The translations under genes and the position numbers were made by a program. 64,000 nucleotides of DNA from Hofstenia miamia (Eukaryota; Xenacoelomorpha; Acoela): assembly GCA_004352715.1 (NCBI GenBank), contig SCFE01000081.1, positions 1,696,537 to 1,760,536 on the forward strand, read 5' to 3'. Shown in pieces: positions 55,527 through 64,000 of the stretch. The notes under the pieces were generated by a model. That model worked only from the letters and a program-made list of their open reading frames with translations. It made no database searches and was not told the DNA's origin. How positions within the stretch are numbered: the first letter of the stretch is position 1; each line of letters opens with the position of its first letter.

Positions 55527-57491
55527 ATTAAGAAACGACGGGTTAAGATTAAAACAATTAAATTTCCTTTTTCAAACACCGACGATAATCAAGTCCATGA
55601 ACTAGTATCAATTAAACGAGAATTATTTGATCTTGCGAAATCCGAGCCGACAAAGACTAATTGGACCAATTACGAAAAATCAAAGAAAGTCATTAAGCAA
55701 TTAAGAACAAAAAATTTAACTAAAGCTCGGCAAAAATTCTTTAACCAATTAAATTCTACTCGAGAAAAATGGCGATACATCCATAAATTTATCGGAAAAT
55801 CTAAAGGTCTTTCATCCGAAATAAATGAATTAAACATCAATAATACTACCGTTACAGACAAAACTCAAATACTAAATCATTTAAATTCAACATTCAAAGA
55901 ACTTGGAAATTTCAATTTCCCATCCTATAAGAAAAAACAAAATTCTGATAATCTCAAACAATCAAAACAATTTTCCTTTAGACTTGCTACAATCAATGAA
56001 TTAGAAAACATTGTTAAAAAACTTGATACCAACAAATCAACCGCTTCTTATAATCTCCCATTTTTTATTATTAAACGTTTTTTTCCTATTTTTGGATAAC
56101 AATTATTAGTCGCATTTAATCAATGTATTATTGATTGTGAATTTCCAGACTTACTAAAAAAATCGGATATAACTCCTATATATAAAAAAGGTGACAACCT
56201 AAACGCAAAAAATTATAGACCCATTTGTATTACACATCCTTTTAGCAAACTCTTTGAAAAACTGTTGTATATTCAAATAAACGCATTCCTAAAATCTGAA
56301 AACATCCTATCGAATAAGCAATTTGGTTTTCGTGCTGGGCATAGCACCCAGGACGCAATTTTATCGATCAGGCAATAAATTAAGTCTAATATATCTCATA
56401 ATAAGTGCAGTTGTGTAGCATTACTAGACTTAAGTAAGGCATTCAATTCAATGAATTTCGATATCTTGCAAGACAAGCTTATAAATTATAATTTTGGTGT
56501 TAACTCAATTAATTTAATTATGAACTTCTTAAAAAATAGACAGCAGCGTGTAATATTAAACAGTAAAAAATCAAGTTATGTTACAACCGACCGTGGGGTG
56601 CCCCAAGGTACTGTACTTGGCCCTATTTTATTTGCAATTTTTGTAAATGATATAATAAAACATGTTAAACACAGCGACATCTACCAATATGCCGACGACA
56701 CATGCCTAATAAGTACCGCAAAAAATGCTTTTGATGCTACAAAAAACCTCCAAACAGATATAGAAAAATTAAACAATTATTTTACTAATAATCAACTGAA
56801 ACTAAATATTGAAAAAACTCAATTTATAATTTTTTCACCGAAGGCACAAAGAAATCTAATAAATGATATAGAACTAAAGATAAATAATGAGTCAATAAAG
56901 CAAAGTTAATCAGTCAGCTATTTAGGAGTGGAGATAGATAATGAATTAACATTTGAAAAATTTCTACTGAATAAGATTCAAAAAATGACTGCAGGCATTA
57001 GATATCTTTATCACTTACGCAATGTAATATCAAGCAATTATCATAAACAACTGATACATGCTTTCTGTTTGTCTCATTTTCAATACTGTTCTTTTCTTTT
57101 AACTAACCTAAATTCGAAACATCGTATGCTTCTATCAAAGACATTTAATTGGTGTATAAAAACTCTAAACTTTGCACAAAAGCATGACGAAGCATCAGTA
57201 TATCGTAATAAATATAAAATATTATCTCCGTTCTATCAAATTCATATGCATATGCTATCTATCTTATTTAAATTCAAATCTCTACAAACATCTCTCCTTT
57301 TCCTTAATGATTATATTAAATTAAATGAGCGATCGCAAAAATTTTTGAGCTTAGATAAAAATTATAATGGCTTCCATCACATATCAATTAAATTGTGGAA
57401 TAATTTAGATTATGAAACGCGAATAGAAAAAAACTATAAAAAGTTTAGAAAAAAATTGAAACAATTTCTTCTAATAAACAGTACACATTAG
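54900..57491 (+). pseudogene. LINE ORF2: endonuclease C-part, reverse transcriptase; three stops
   Basis: One frame over 864 codons, interrupted only by stops at 56098, 56377 and 56907. Endonuclease: FESLWIEIKSIEN, NITYNPNKNYLVAYL, NIFGDFNINYF (GDFNI), PTRMNNLIDYFFTN, SFSDHALCTYI (SDH). RT: SDITPIYKKGDNLNAKNYRP, ILSNKQFGFRAGHSTQDAIL, VALLDLSKAFNSMNFDIL (first Asp), DRGVPQGTVLGPILFAIFVN, DIYQYADDTCLI (YADD intact), NNQLKLNIEKTQFI, SVSYLGVEIDNELTF. A C-terminal region with IRYLYHLRNVISSNYH and WNNLDYETRIEKNYKKFRKK ends at TAG/H*. F in place of V-type D neighbours aside, all catalytic residues of RT remain; the loss is by stops and 5' truncation. Confidence 0.85.
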
Positions 57492-57600
57492 GGGACGGTA
57501 ATACACTTCATGCATTTGAAACATACATCCAACATTGAGCACCTACACAAACATCCACTCAAACATTGATTATATTATTATATATTGTACATATTAATTT
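54906..57600 (+). mobile_element. CR1/Jockey-group LINE, 5'-truncated in the endonuclease
   Basis: Holds the C-terminal part of the endonuclease, a full reverse transcriptase, a C-terminal domain, and a 3' UTR with AACATTGATTATATTATTAT near 57565. The 3' UTR is shared with the inverted copy at 60430-61056. The N-terminal half of the endonuclease is replaced by unrelated DNA. Confidence 0.8.
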
Positions 57601-58409
57601 GTAGTTATTTGTTCATGTTTATTTTCTTTTGTCATGTGTTAGTTTGTAGATCTTGTATACATATAATGCGCAATAAATTTGCTCTGACTCTTATAAATGT
57701 AAAATATATAACATTAAATGTAAAAATTTTATATATGGATAACAATAATTTTGTGGATTTCCATTACGGCCATATTTTTATCTTTGCCATCCATGGTGGC
57801 CAAATAATCCTACCATATCAATATGGTATCCATAATATGTTACATAATGGTATGGTACCATACCATACCTCTGGTAAGCAGACCAATCAAATTGCATCAA
57901 AAAATCAATGTGATCCTTTCCTTGATTTCAATAGCTTTAAATTTAATACATTAGGCTTAGAAAAAGGCACATTTTCAATGACTCATTGTTCATTAAATAT
58001 CCGACCAAATTTTTCAAACTATAAATAATTTAAAACTCTGTTCTCTTTATTTTTGCCCGCCATATTTCAATTCATTTTTTAAATCACTAATATTTTGCAC
58101 TAAGATTATACTTTTTAGTACTAAGCCTAAAAAATTTGGCGGTACGTATTTATTTTGTGCAATTAGAGGTGCAGATTGTTTCAAAAAGCTTCTATTTACA
58201 ATAATCAGCTAATTATAATTAATAACCAAGCCATTCACTTCGGTGTAAGTGCAATGCCTGAAATTAATGCCACTATTGACTATTGCCTGGTGACAAAGTT
58301 ATTTGACAAGTTTGCCATGCAAAGCGTGACACGCAGATAAACGTCTTGAAACTGAATCCATTACACGGACTCTAACTTTCTGAGTTATTCGATGTTGCGG
58401 TTTAAGGAT
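57601..58409. other. No supported gene; ACCATA/TATGGT-rich patch
   Basis: 57760-57880 has many CCATA and TATGG copies, including the perfect 16-base palindrome GGTATGGTACCATACC at 57849-57864. The frame 57585-58028 has no family support. Confidence 0.4.
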
Positions 58410-58640
58410 GTAACTCTATAATTCTTTCAGATTTGTGGGATTTTTTTTGTTGACAAAATCCTTAAGAATCTGCAACACGTTCTCTATGGGTACTAGATCT
58501 GGCGAATTCGATGAAGGGTTGCTCTTTCTAAGATCCATGAATCGGGATATAAGCAGGTTGCGTACAAATTCTTTGAGTATTTGGCAATATTTTGAACTAT
58601 TCATTGTACCAGTACTATCTAGAAACTTTAGATAAAATCC
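58410..58640 (-). pseudogene. Tc1-type transposase C-terminal remnant
   Basis: Minus-strand frame from about 58625: GTMNSSKYCQILKEFVRNLL (Tc1 GTMxxxxYxxIL), then NPSSNSPDLVPIENVLQILK (Tc1 WPxxSPDLNPIENLWxxLK, with the second catalytic Asp in SPDL and Glu of IEN kept) and DFVNKKNPTNLKEL and stop (KRxPxNLxEL). The QDNAPxH segment that belongs between the two blocks is deleted and the Trp residues are lost. Tc1 transposases cut and paste at TA. Dead copy. Confidence 0.7.
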
Positions 58641-59124
58641 TCAAATTTTGAGTTATTTATCAAATTTCTACTGCAAAATTTTATATATTTGGAAATACAT
58701 AAGGCGTAAGAAAAAATAATAAGTGAGATCGTACTAAAATTCTTAAATTTTGTGGATTCCGATTGAGGAATTTCATTGAATAGTGGCTGCAAACTTTGCA
58801 GTAGTCGATATGGATATCGACATTCTGCAATTCTGGATTCTGAAGTTTATTCCATGCCCACATTTGTTAAAAATGGAAATTTGTAAATCTGTAATTAACT
58901 TTATATAAATCTTAGCCAAGAAAAAATCAATAATAATGGCTTATTTAAAATATATAAGTCTATCCACATCATAATGCTAATTCTAATTGACCGAAACAGA
59001 TTAACTTTTTGAGCTCCTTAACTCCAAACAACGTATTTTGAATTCAAAATCACAAACCATTTTGTTGACAACAATTTCCCCAAGCATATCAAGAAATTTG
59101 GGAATCCTGGAATTTGGACACACC

Positions 59125-59165
59125 TATGGATAGGTGTCCTAAAATTATTCGTGCGTCTAAAATAC
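59125..59165. repeat. Possible Tc1-type inverted terminal sequence
   Basis: TTGGACACACCTATGGATAG then GGTGTCCTAAAATTATTCGT: an inverted GGACAC/GTGTCC pair with a tail like that of Tc1 ends (AAAATTATT then a G/C-rich tip). Lies upstream of the transposase remnant in its orientation; may be one end of that element. Confidence 0.35.
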
Positions 59166-59745
59166 ATTAAAATATTTTTTTCAGAGGAAATTCCGATTTT
59201 AAAATAAACCTATTTTTAAGATAATAAAACTGTCCAAATTACATTGCACCAACAACACCTCTCACATACTTTGTCACTAGAACTAGATTTTGTAGTTTTC
59301 ATTCTATAGACAATTTCAGCAATGGCATTCCATTCTTTTTAAATAACATATTGTGTAAATATATAAAGCTTAATATAACAGCTTCCACAAATATGTGAAC
59401 CAATTTAAAATTCAAATGATGACCACAATAAATTTGATTTATAAAGTGATAGGTGATTTAATAAAGCTAAGCAAGTGAAGCAATGTTAGCGAAATTTCCC
59501 TCGAAATTTTTACAATGCCAACCAGAAAGATAGATAACACTCAAGATTTGAGGTCAAACGTTTAATTATTGTCGATTTTTAATGGCTTTTAAAAATCAAT
59601 AGATAATAATTTATTTAAATTCCTTGGATAATTTCGATTAGGCTAATCTAAAATTGCAAGCATTATATTTACTGGTTATTGGTCATTGTTACCAGTTTTT
59701 TGCTATTAAGTAAAAAGAACAGTGACTGCGGAATGAATTTCGGTT

Positions 59746-60270
59746 GGGGGGGGGGGNNNNNNNNNNNNNNNNNNNNNNNNNNNNNNNNNNNNNNNNNNNN
59801 NNNNNNNNNNNNNNNNNNNNNNNNNNNNNNNNNNNNNNNNNNNNNNNNNNNNNNNNNNNNNNNNNNNNNNNNNNNNNNNNNNNNNNNNNNNNNNNNNNNN
59901 NNNNNNNNNNNNNNNNNNNNNNNNNNNNNNNNNNNNNNNNNNNNNNNNNNNNNNNNNNNNNNNNNNNNNNNNNNNNNNNNNNNNNNNNNNNNNNNNNNNN
60001 NNNNNNNNNNNNNNNNNNNNNNNNNNNNNNNNNNNNNNNNNNNNNNNNNNNNNNNNNNNNNNNNNNNNNNNNNNNNNNNNNNNNNNNNNNNNNNNNNNNN
60101 NNNNNNNNNNNNNNNNNNNNNNNNNNNNNNNNNNNNNNNNNNNNNNNNNNNNNNNNNNNNNNNNNNNNNNNNNNNNNNNNNNNNNNNNNNNNNNNNNNNN
60201 NNNNNNNNNNNNNNNNNNNNNNNNNNNNNNNNNNNNNNNNNNNNNNNNNNNNNNNNNNGGGGGGGGGGGG
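59746..60270. other. Gap (59757-60258, 502 N) between two poly-G runs
   Basis: 11 G precede and 12 G follow the N run. Likely a homopolymer that stopped sequencing. Frames across it are artefacts. Confidence 0.95.
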
Positions 60271-60429
60271 CGTGCAAGGTACAATTATTACCTAACATAA
60301 TATCTATTTAATTTTTGCGCCATCAATGAAACTGTATAAAAGTCAAAAAGCAGTTTATTTGTAAAAAAATTACAGATAAAATAAAATAAAAACAAATCTA
60401 AGGCTGCTAATAAGCTAATTAACATAATA

Positions 60430-61056
60430 TATAATAATAATAAAAATCAATGTTTGTGAAACTGTTGAATATTGGATGTATGTTTCCAGTGCATACAGTT
60501 TATTTTTTTATTAGAACTGATTTTTTTAGTTTTTTTTCGAAACTTTTTGTAATGATCTTGTATTCGCGTTTCATAGTCTAAATTATTCCACAATTTTATT
60601 GATACGTGATGAAAATTATTAGTTTTTTATCCAAACAAAGTAATTTTTGCGATCGCTGGTTTTGTTTAATATAGTCCTTTAGAAGGAGAAGAGATGTTTG
60701 ACGAGAATTGAATTTAAATAAAATCGATTGCTTTTGCAGATGAATCTTGTAAAAAGGAGATAATATGATACATTTATTACGATATAGTAATGCTTGTGCA
60801 AAGTGTCTTTGATAGAAGCATACTATATTTAGAATTTAGGTCAGTAAAAAGAAACGAACAATTTTGAAAATGAGACAAGCAGAATGCATTTAACTGTCGT
60901 TTATGATAATTGCTTGACATTAAATTGCGTAGGTGATAAAGATATCTAATGCCTGCAGTCATTTTTTGAATCTTGTTCAGTAGAAATTTTTCAAATTTTA
61001 ATTCATTATCTATCTCAACCCCCAAATAGCTGGCTGATTCACTAAATTTATTGGCT
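60430..61056 (-). mobile_element. Inverted, 5'-truncated copy of the 54906-57600 LINE
   Basis: Minus strand: GVEIDNELKFEKFLLNKIQK, MTAGIRYLYHLRNLMSSNYH, FCLSHFQNCSFLFTDLNSKY match the C-terminal part of the other copy, then frameshifts, then RNYKKF-like and 3' UTR sequence with TACATCCAATATTCAACAG on that strand. It starts right at (TAA)n (61058-61110). Diverged by scattered changes, so older than the 54287/62761 duplication. Confidence 0.75.
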
Positions 61057-61057
61057 C

Positions 61058-61068
61058 ATAATAATAAC

Positions 61069-61110
<42 letters not shown>
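61058..61110. repeat. (TAA)n microsatellite
   Basis: AATAAT units with one AAC, between the truncated LINE and an old Dong-like scrap. Confidence 0.9.
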
Positions 61111-61111
<1 letters not shown>

Positions 61112-61164
61112 TCAGGAACTAAGTAAACAAGATAAGGATATCAGTAAAATACTATCATCAGAAG

Positions 61165-61368
61165 CAAGCCTGTAGCCAGACCAAATCCCCAGAGGGGGCA
61201 CACCTATGACGTAATGATATATTGAAAGCTGATTAGTGGTGTGTTTTTAAATGTTCAAAGAGGGGACACTTTTATATTTTTTGGCATTACTGCTTACATT
61301 TTTCTCAGGAGCACAGATTTTCCCAGGGAGGGCCGTGCCCCCTCTGGCCCCCCGTGGCTGCAGCCTTG
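61165..61368. mobile_element. Non-autonomous hAT element, CGTAGCC family (204 bp)
   Basis: Perfect 8-bp target duplication ATCAGAAG (61157-61164 and 61369-61376). Terminal inverted repeats CAAGCCTGTAGCCA and, from the right, CAAGGCTGCAGCCA, followed by AGAGGGGGCAC-type motifs at both ends. Inserted in a degenerate Dong-like LINE region. Sister of the element at 37838-38189. Confidence 0.85.
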
Positions 61369-61376
61369 ATCAGAAG

Positions 61377-61790
61377 GAGCATTCAGTCTAAATTGAGATG
61401 TTGATAAACTGTACATGTCAAAGCACAAAAAAGGGAAAGGACTGATAATAGTGGAGGAAACTGTTGAAAAGCGACCTAGGCGATCACTACTGAGATGAGA
61501 AAAGAATAGGCAAACATAGTATAGATTGAAGGCAATGCATGGAGTATACTGATAGCAGGATGTAAGAAGTTGGCGCAGAATTAGCATAGGCTCAGTGCTA
61601 TGTGCAGTAAGCATGAAATATATGAAAAACTTGGAGAATTTTAGATAACAAAGTGAGGAGGGGTGGTTCTACAGAAGGCATGACTGCTAAGAAAAATAGA
61701 GTCCTGAACAAATCTCTCTAACTCCATGGAAACTGATGAGTTTCTTGAGCTGAGAGTCACACTAACTTGAAGCTGATAAAACGAAAGAAA
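61377..61790 (+). mobile_element. Highly decayed Dong-like LINE scrap
   Basis: Nucleotide similarity to 35114-35745 in order: TGATAGCAGGATGTAAGAAG (against TGATAGCAGGGTGTGAGAAG), AAAACTTGGAGAATTTTAG, AGAAGGCATGACTGCTAAG, CTCTAACTCCATGGAAACTG, GAGCTGAGAGTCACACTAAC and TTGAAGCTGATAAA at the 3' tip. The middle (endonuclease core) is missing. No frame survives. Confidence 0.6.
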
Positions 61791-62682
61791 TAATAACAAG
61801 TGTTAAAAACAAAATGCTTGCAAATGTAATATTAATAAGAATAAATGCCTTAAAATTTTTCAAAATGTCTTATTGTAAGATGAAAGCAATAGGCCTATGG
61901 AATATATTCTGAAGTTTTCTACGAAATTTTTTTGTGCCGTTAGTGAATCTTTCCCAGAGATTCACGAATAATTCCACAAAATAAAGGATTACCATTAGAT
62001 TGATATCTTTATATAAGGATTTGCCGCTGATCTCAATAATATATTGAATCAAACTGTTGCGAGTAATTACTGCCTTAGGAAAATTGTTTGGATCGTTTGT
62101 CAAAATTTTGGATAATTTTGCTTCTTTTGGGAAGAGTTATGTTACAAACCCCAATAACGGGTTCACACTGGATGCCAAACAATCATTTGCTCATCAATTG
62201 AACTTGAATCTTAAATAATGATTTCGCAATTATATATAATGACAATATGTAGATAAATCTAGCAAAACTGAAATTAGTTTACCATTTTAAAACTAAGCAG
62301 GTTTTTGCAAGGATATCTTTTTAAACTGAAAAATTTATTTAGCTTAATGTCTAAATACTTGCTTATTGTTGTACTTCAGTGTCAAAAAATAATCATGAAT
62401 AAATTATTTTGTATATTCATTCTAGTTGTATATTATATTTTCTAAGAATTAGAAATATGATTACAGGTTTTCTCATTTTAGATATTTTATGAGATCATAT
62501 ATACATGTATATTTATAAAATTCCAAAAATATAAATACCAATGCCACTGAATTTCTATAAGCAAGGGCGTAGGCATAGTTAGCATTTCCGCTTAAGGGAC
62601 GGAAAGTTGTAATCGTAATCGGGTTTTACTGAAACTTCTAATGGCTAAGGTGTGCCCAGTAGTGATAAATATTGCTATTGGC
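61791..62682. other. AT-rich DNA, nothing firm
   Basis: A CAAGGGCGTAGGCATAG phrase at 62563 resembles the CGTAGCC-family hAT tip but no partner is visible. The minus frame 61870-62103 is unsupported. Confidence 0.35.
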
Positions 62683-62714
62683 ATTTATATATATATATAT
62701 ATATATTTATCAGA

Positions 62715-62760
<46 letters not shown>
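62683..62760. repeat. (TA)n microsatellite, interrupted
   Basis: Two TA tracts separated by TTTATCAGATC; the duplicated segment begins at its last base. Confidence 0.95.
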
Positions 62761-62764
<4 letters not shown>

Positions 62765-64000
62765 CAAGTGAACCTCAGTGTCAATTTCATTAACTGAATT
62801 TCACTAAGTCGCTTACTATTAGTAGGGAGGACCTAACCAAGACAGATTTTGACCCTAATTATCGGGAACTGTGAAAGCAATACGTTTGCTGTAAGCAGCA
62901 GGGGTGTCGATTTTGGTAATGCCAAATATGTCAAGATGAAATTTCTAGCCATACATTATGGTCATAATGTAAAATATGATGAATGATGGTGAAATGTACC
63001 TAGAATGGTGGTGATAATTTCAATTTAATAATGCAATTTCTAATATTTAGCAAATTAAAAGTTGCATTAAAAAATCGTTTTTCTTGTAATTTGAAATGGT
63101 CTTGATATCACAAGAAACAATCAATTCACTAGGTCTCAGAACGATCTTGAAACGTTCAGAAACAAATTCTAAAGTAAAACAGTTATTGTTCTCTTGTCCT
63201 TCTAACAACAGGCGCAAAAATTGAAAATGGTAAAAATATTAATCGTCTTTAGTATTAGTTTACAATCTACTGAAACTGGTTACTAAACTCTTACAACACT
63301 TTTAAAACTTGATATTTTATCAAATATTTTTTATTTAAAGCAATTTGTAAGATTAATAGTTACCCATTCAATTATGATAATTGTGCCAATATCTTTAAAG
63401 CCAGCCCGTAAATCTGAATATGAGCTTAATCACGAAATATTTGAATCGCTGTGGATAGAAATAAAATCAATAGAGAACTGCTTCCAAAAAGATTTAATAA
63501 ACATAACTTATAATCCAAATAAAAATTATCTAGTCGCATATTTAAATTATAAAATATACGAAATATCTGAAATATGTAGTGATTATAACTCTCTAAATAT
63601 ATTCGGTGACTTTAATATTAATTACTTTAACTCTTATGAACGAAATTCTATAAATGAATTGTGTGCTACTTGTAATCTTCATTGTATAAATACGGTTTGT
63701 CCAACTCGCATGAACAATTTAATTGATTACTTTTTTACTAATTCTGAAGTTTCTTTCAAATCTTTAATGTTTGAATCATTTAGTGATCATGCACTGTGTA
63801 CATATATTAGTAACAAAACTACTAAAAGCAAGCAATTTAAAACCATAAATGCAAGAGACTATTTATCTTACTCAGATGAAAAAATGGAAAAGGCCCTAAA
63901 AAACATCCCATTTAACTATATTTACATATTAAATTCTGGACCTCAAATGGTTAATTACATTGCAAAAGAAATCTACAAAGCATTAAACACTGTTGCCCCA
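62761..64000 (+). mobile_element. Second copy of the flank plus LINE of 54287, cut by window end
   Basis: Carries the same non-LINE leader and, from 63374, the same endonuclease frame (ARKSEYELNHEIFESLW, IFGDFNINYF, SFSDHALC). The window ends inside the region before the RT. Whether the three downstream stops are shared cannot be seen. Confidence 0.85.

Noticed and set aside
58681-58863. Upstream minus frame (MWAWNKLQNPELQNVD) as the N-terminal half of the Tc1 transposase
   Set aside because: No Tc1 motifs could be matched; only 58410-58640 has them.
1-64000. CRISPR arrays, operons, riboswitches, rho-independent terminators
   Set aside because: The window is eukaryotic; direct repeats seen are microsatellites or transposon parts, not spaced arrays.

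Overview
This is an AT-rich, intron- and repeat-dominated stretch of animal (probably marine invertebrate) nuclear DNA from a draft assembly. Evidence: GT-AG splice sites bounding short conserved-looking coding blocks, several non-LTR retrotransposons (CR1/Jockey-like and Dong/R4-like), hAT and Tc1/mariner debris, long (TA)n and (TTA)n microsatellites, and eight runs of N. No bacterial features, rRNA, intact tRNA or CRISPR are visible. The species cannot be named from the sequence.

Host genes. At least one multi-exon gene runs on the minus strand. Nine exons can be placed between 28967 and 2766. Seven of them are phase 0 at both ends, several are very short (33, 48 and 48 bp), and the last two (62 and 116 bp) share a split Arg codon. 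Together they encode more than 420 residues of Ser/Arg/Pro-rich, probably disordered protein that I do not recognise. Further candidate exons on the same strand occur at 52913, 47658, 40846, 34595 and 33554; they may be 5' parts of the same gene, alternative ends, or a second gene.

Retrotransposons. 9693-13378: decayed CR1/Jockey-type LINE with a PHD-finger ORF1. 13421-15471 and 15487-17996: two minus-strand Dong/R4-like LINEs (CCHC knuckle plus restriction-like endonuclease), each inserted in a (TAA)n tract. The first is complete at both ends but internally deleted and begins with a tRNA-like head; the second carries an in-frame 393-bp tandem duplication and a gap. 34796-37144: more Dong-like pieces, partly duplicated around gaps. 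37145-37790 and 43085-43490: reverse transcriptase remnants. 54906-57600: a nearly complete LINE ORF with three stop codons, whose first 1.24 kb including its flank recurs without indels at 62761-64000. 60430-61056: an inverted 5'-truncated relative. 61377-61790: a very old Dong-like scrap.

DNA transposons. Several short hAT-type elements with 8-bp target duplications are recognisable (7141, 25588, 37838, 41843, 47200, 61165), plus a MITE with telomere-like TTAGGG-type interior (30294), a mariner-like remnant (236-470), a Tc1 remnant (58410-58640) and a possible piggyBac end (9150). The remainder is AT-rich intronic or intergenic sequence in which I see nothing firm.
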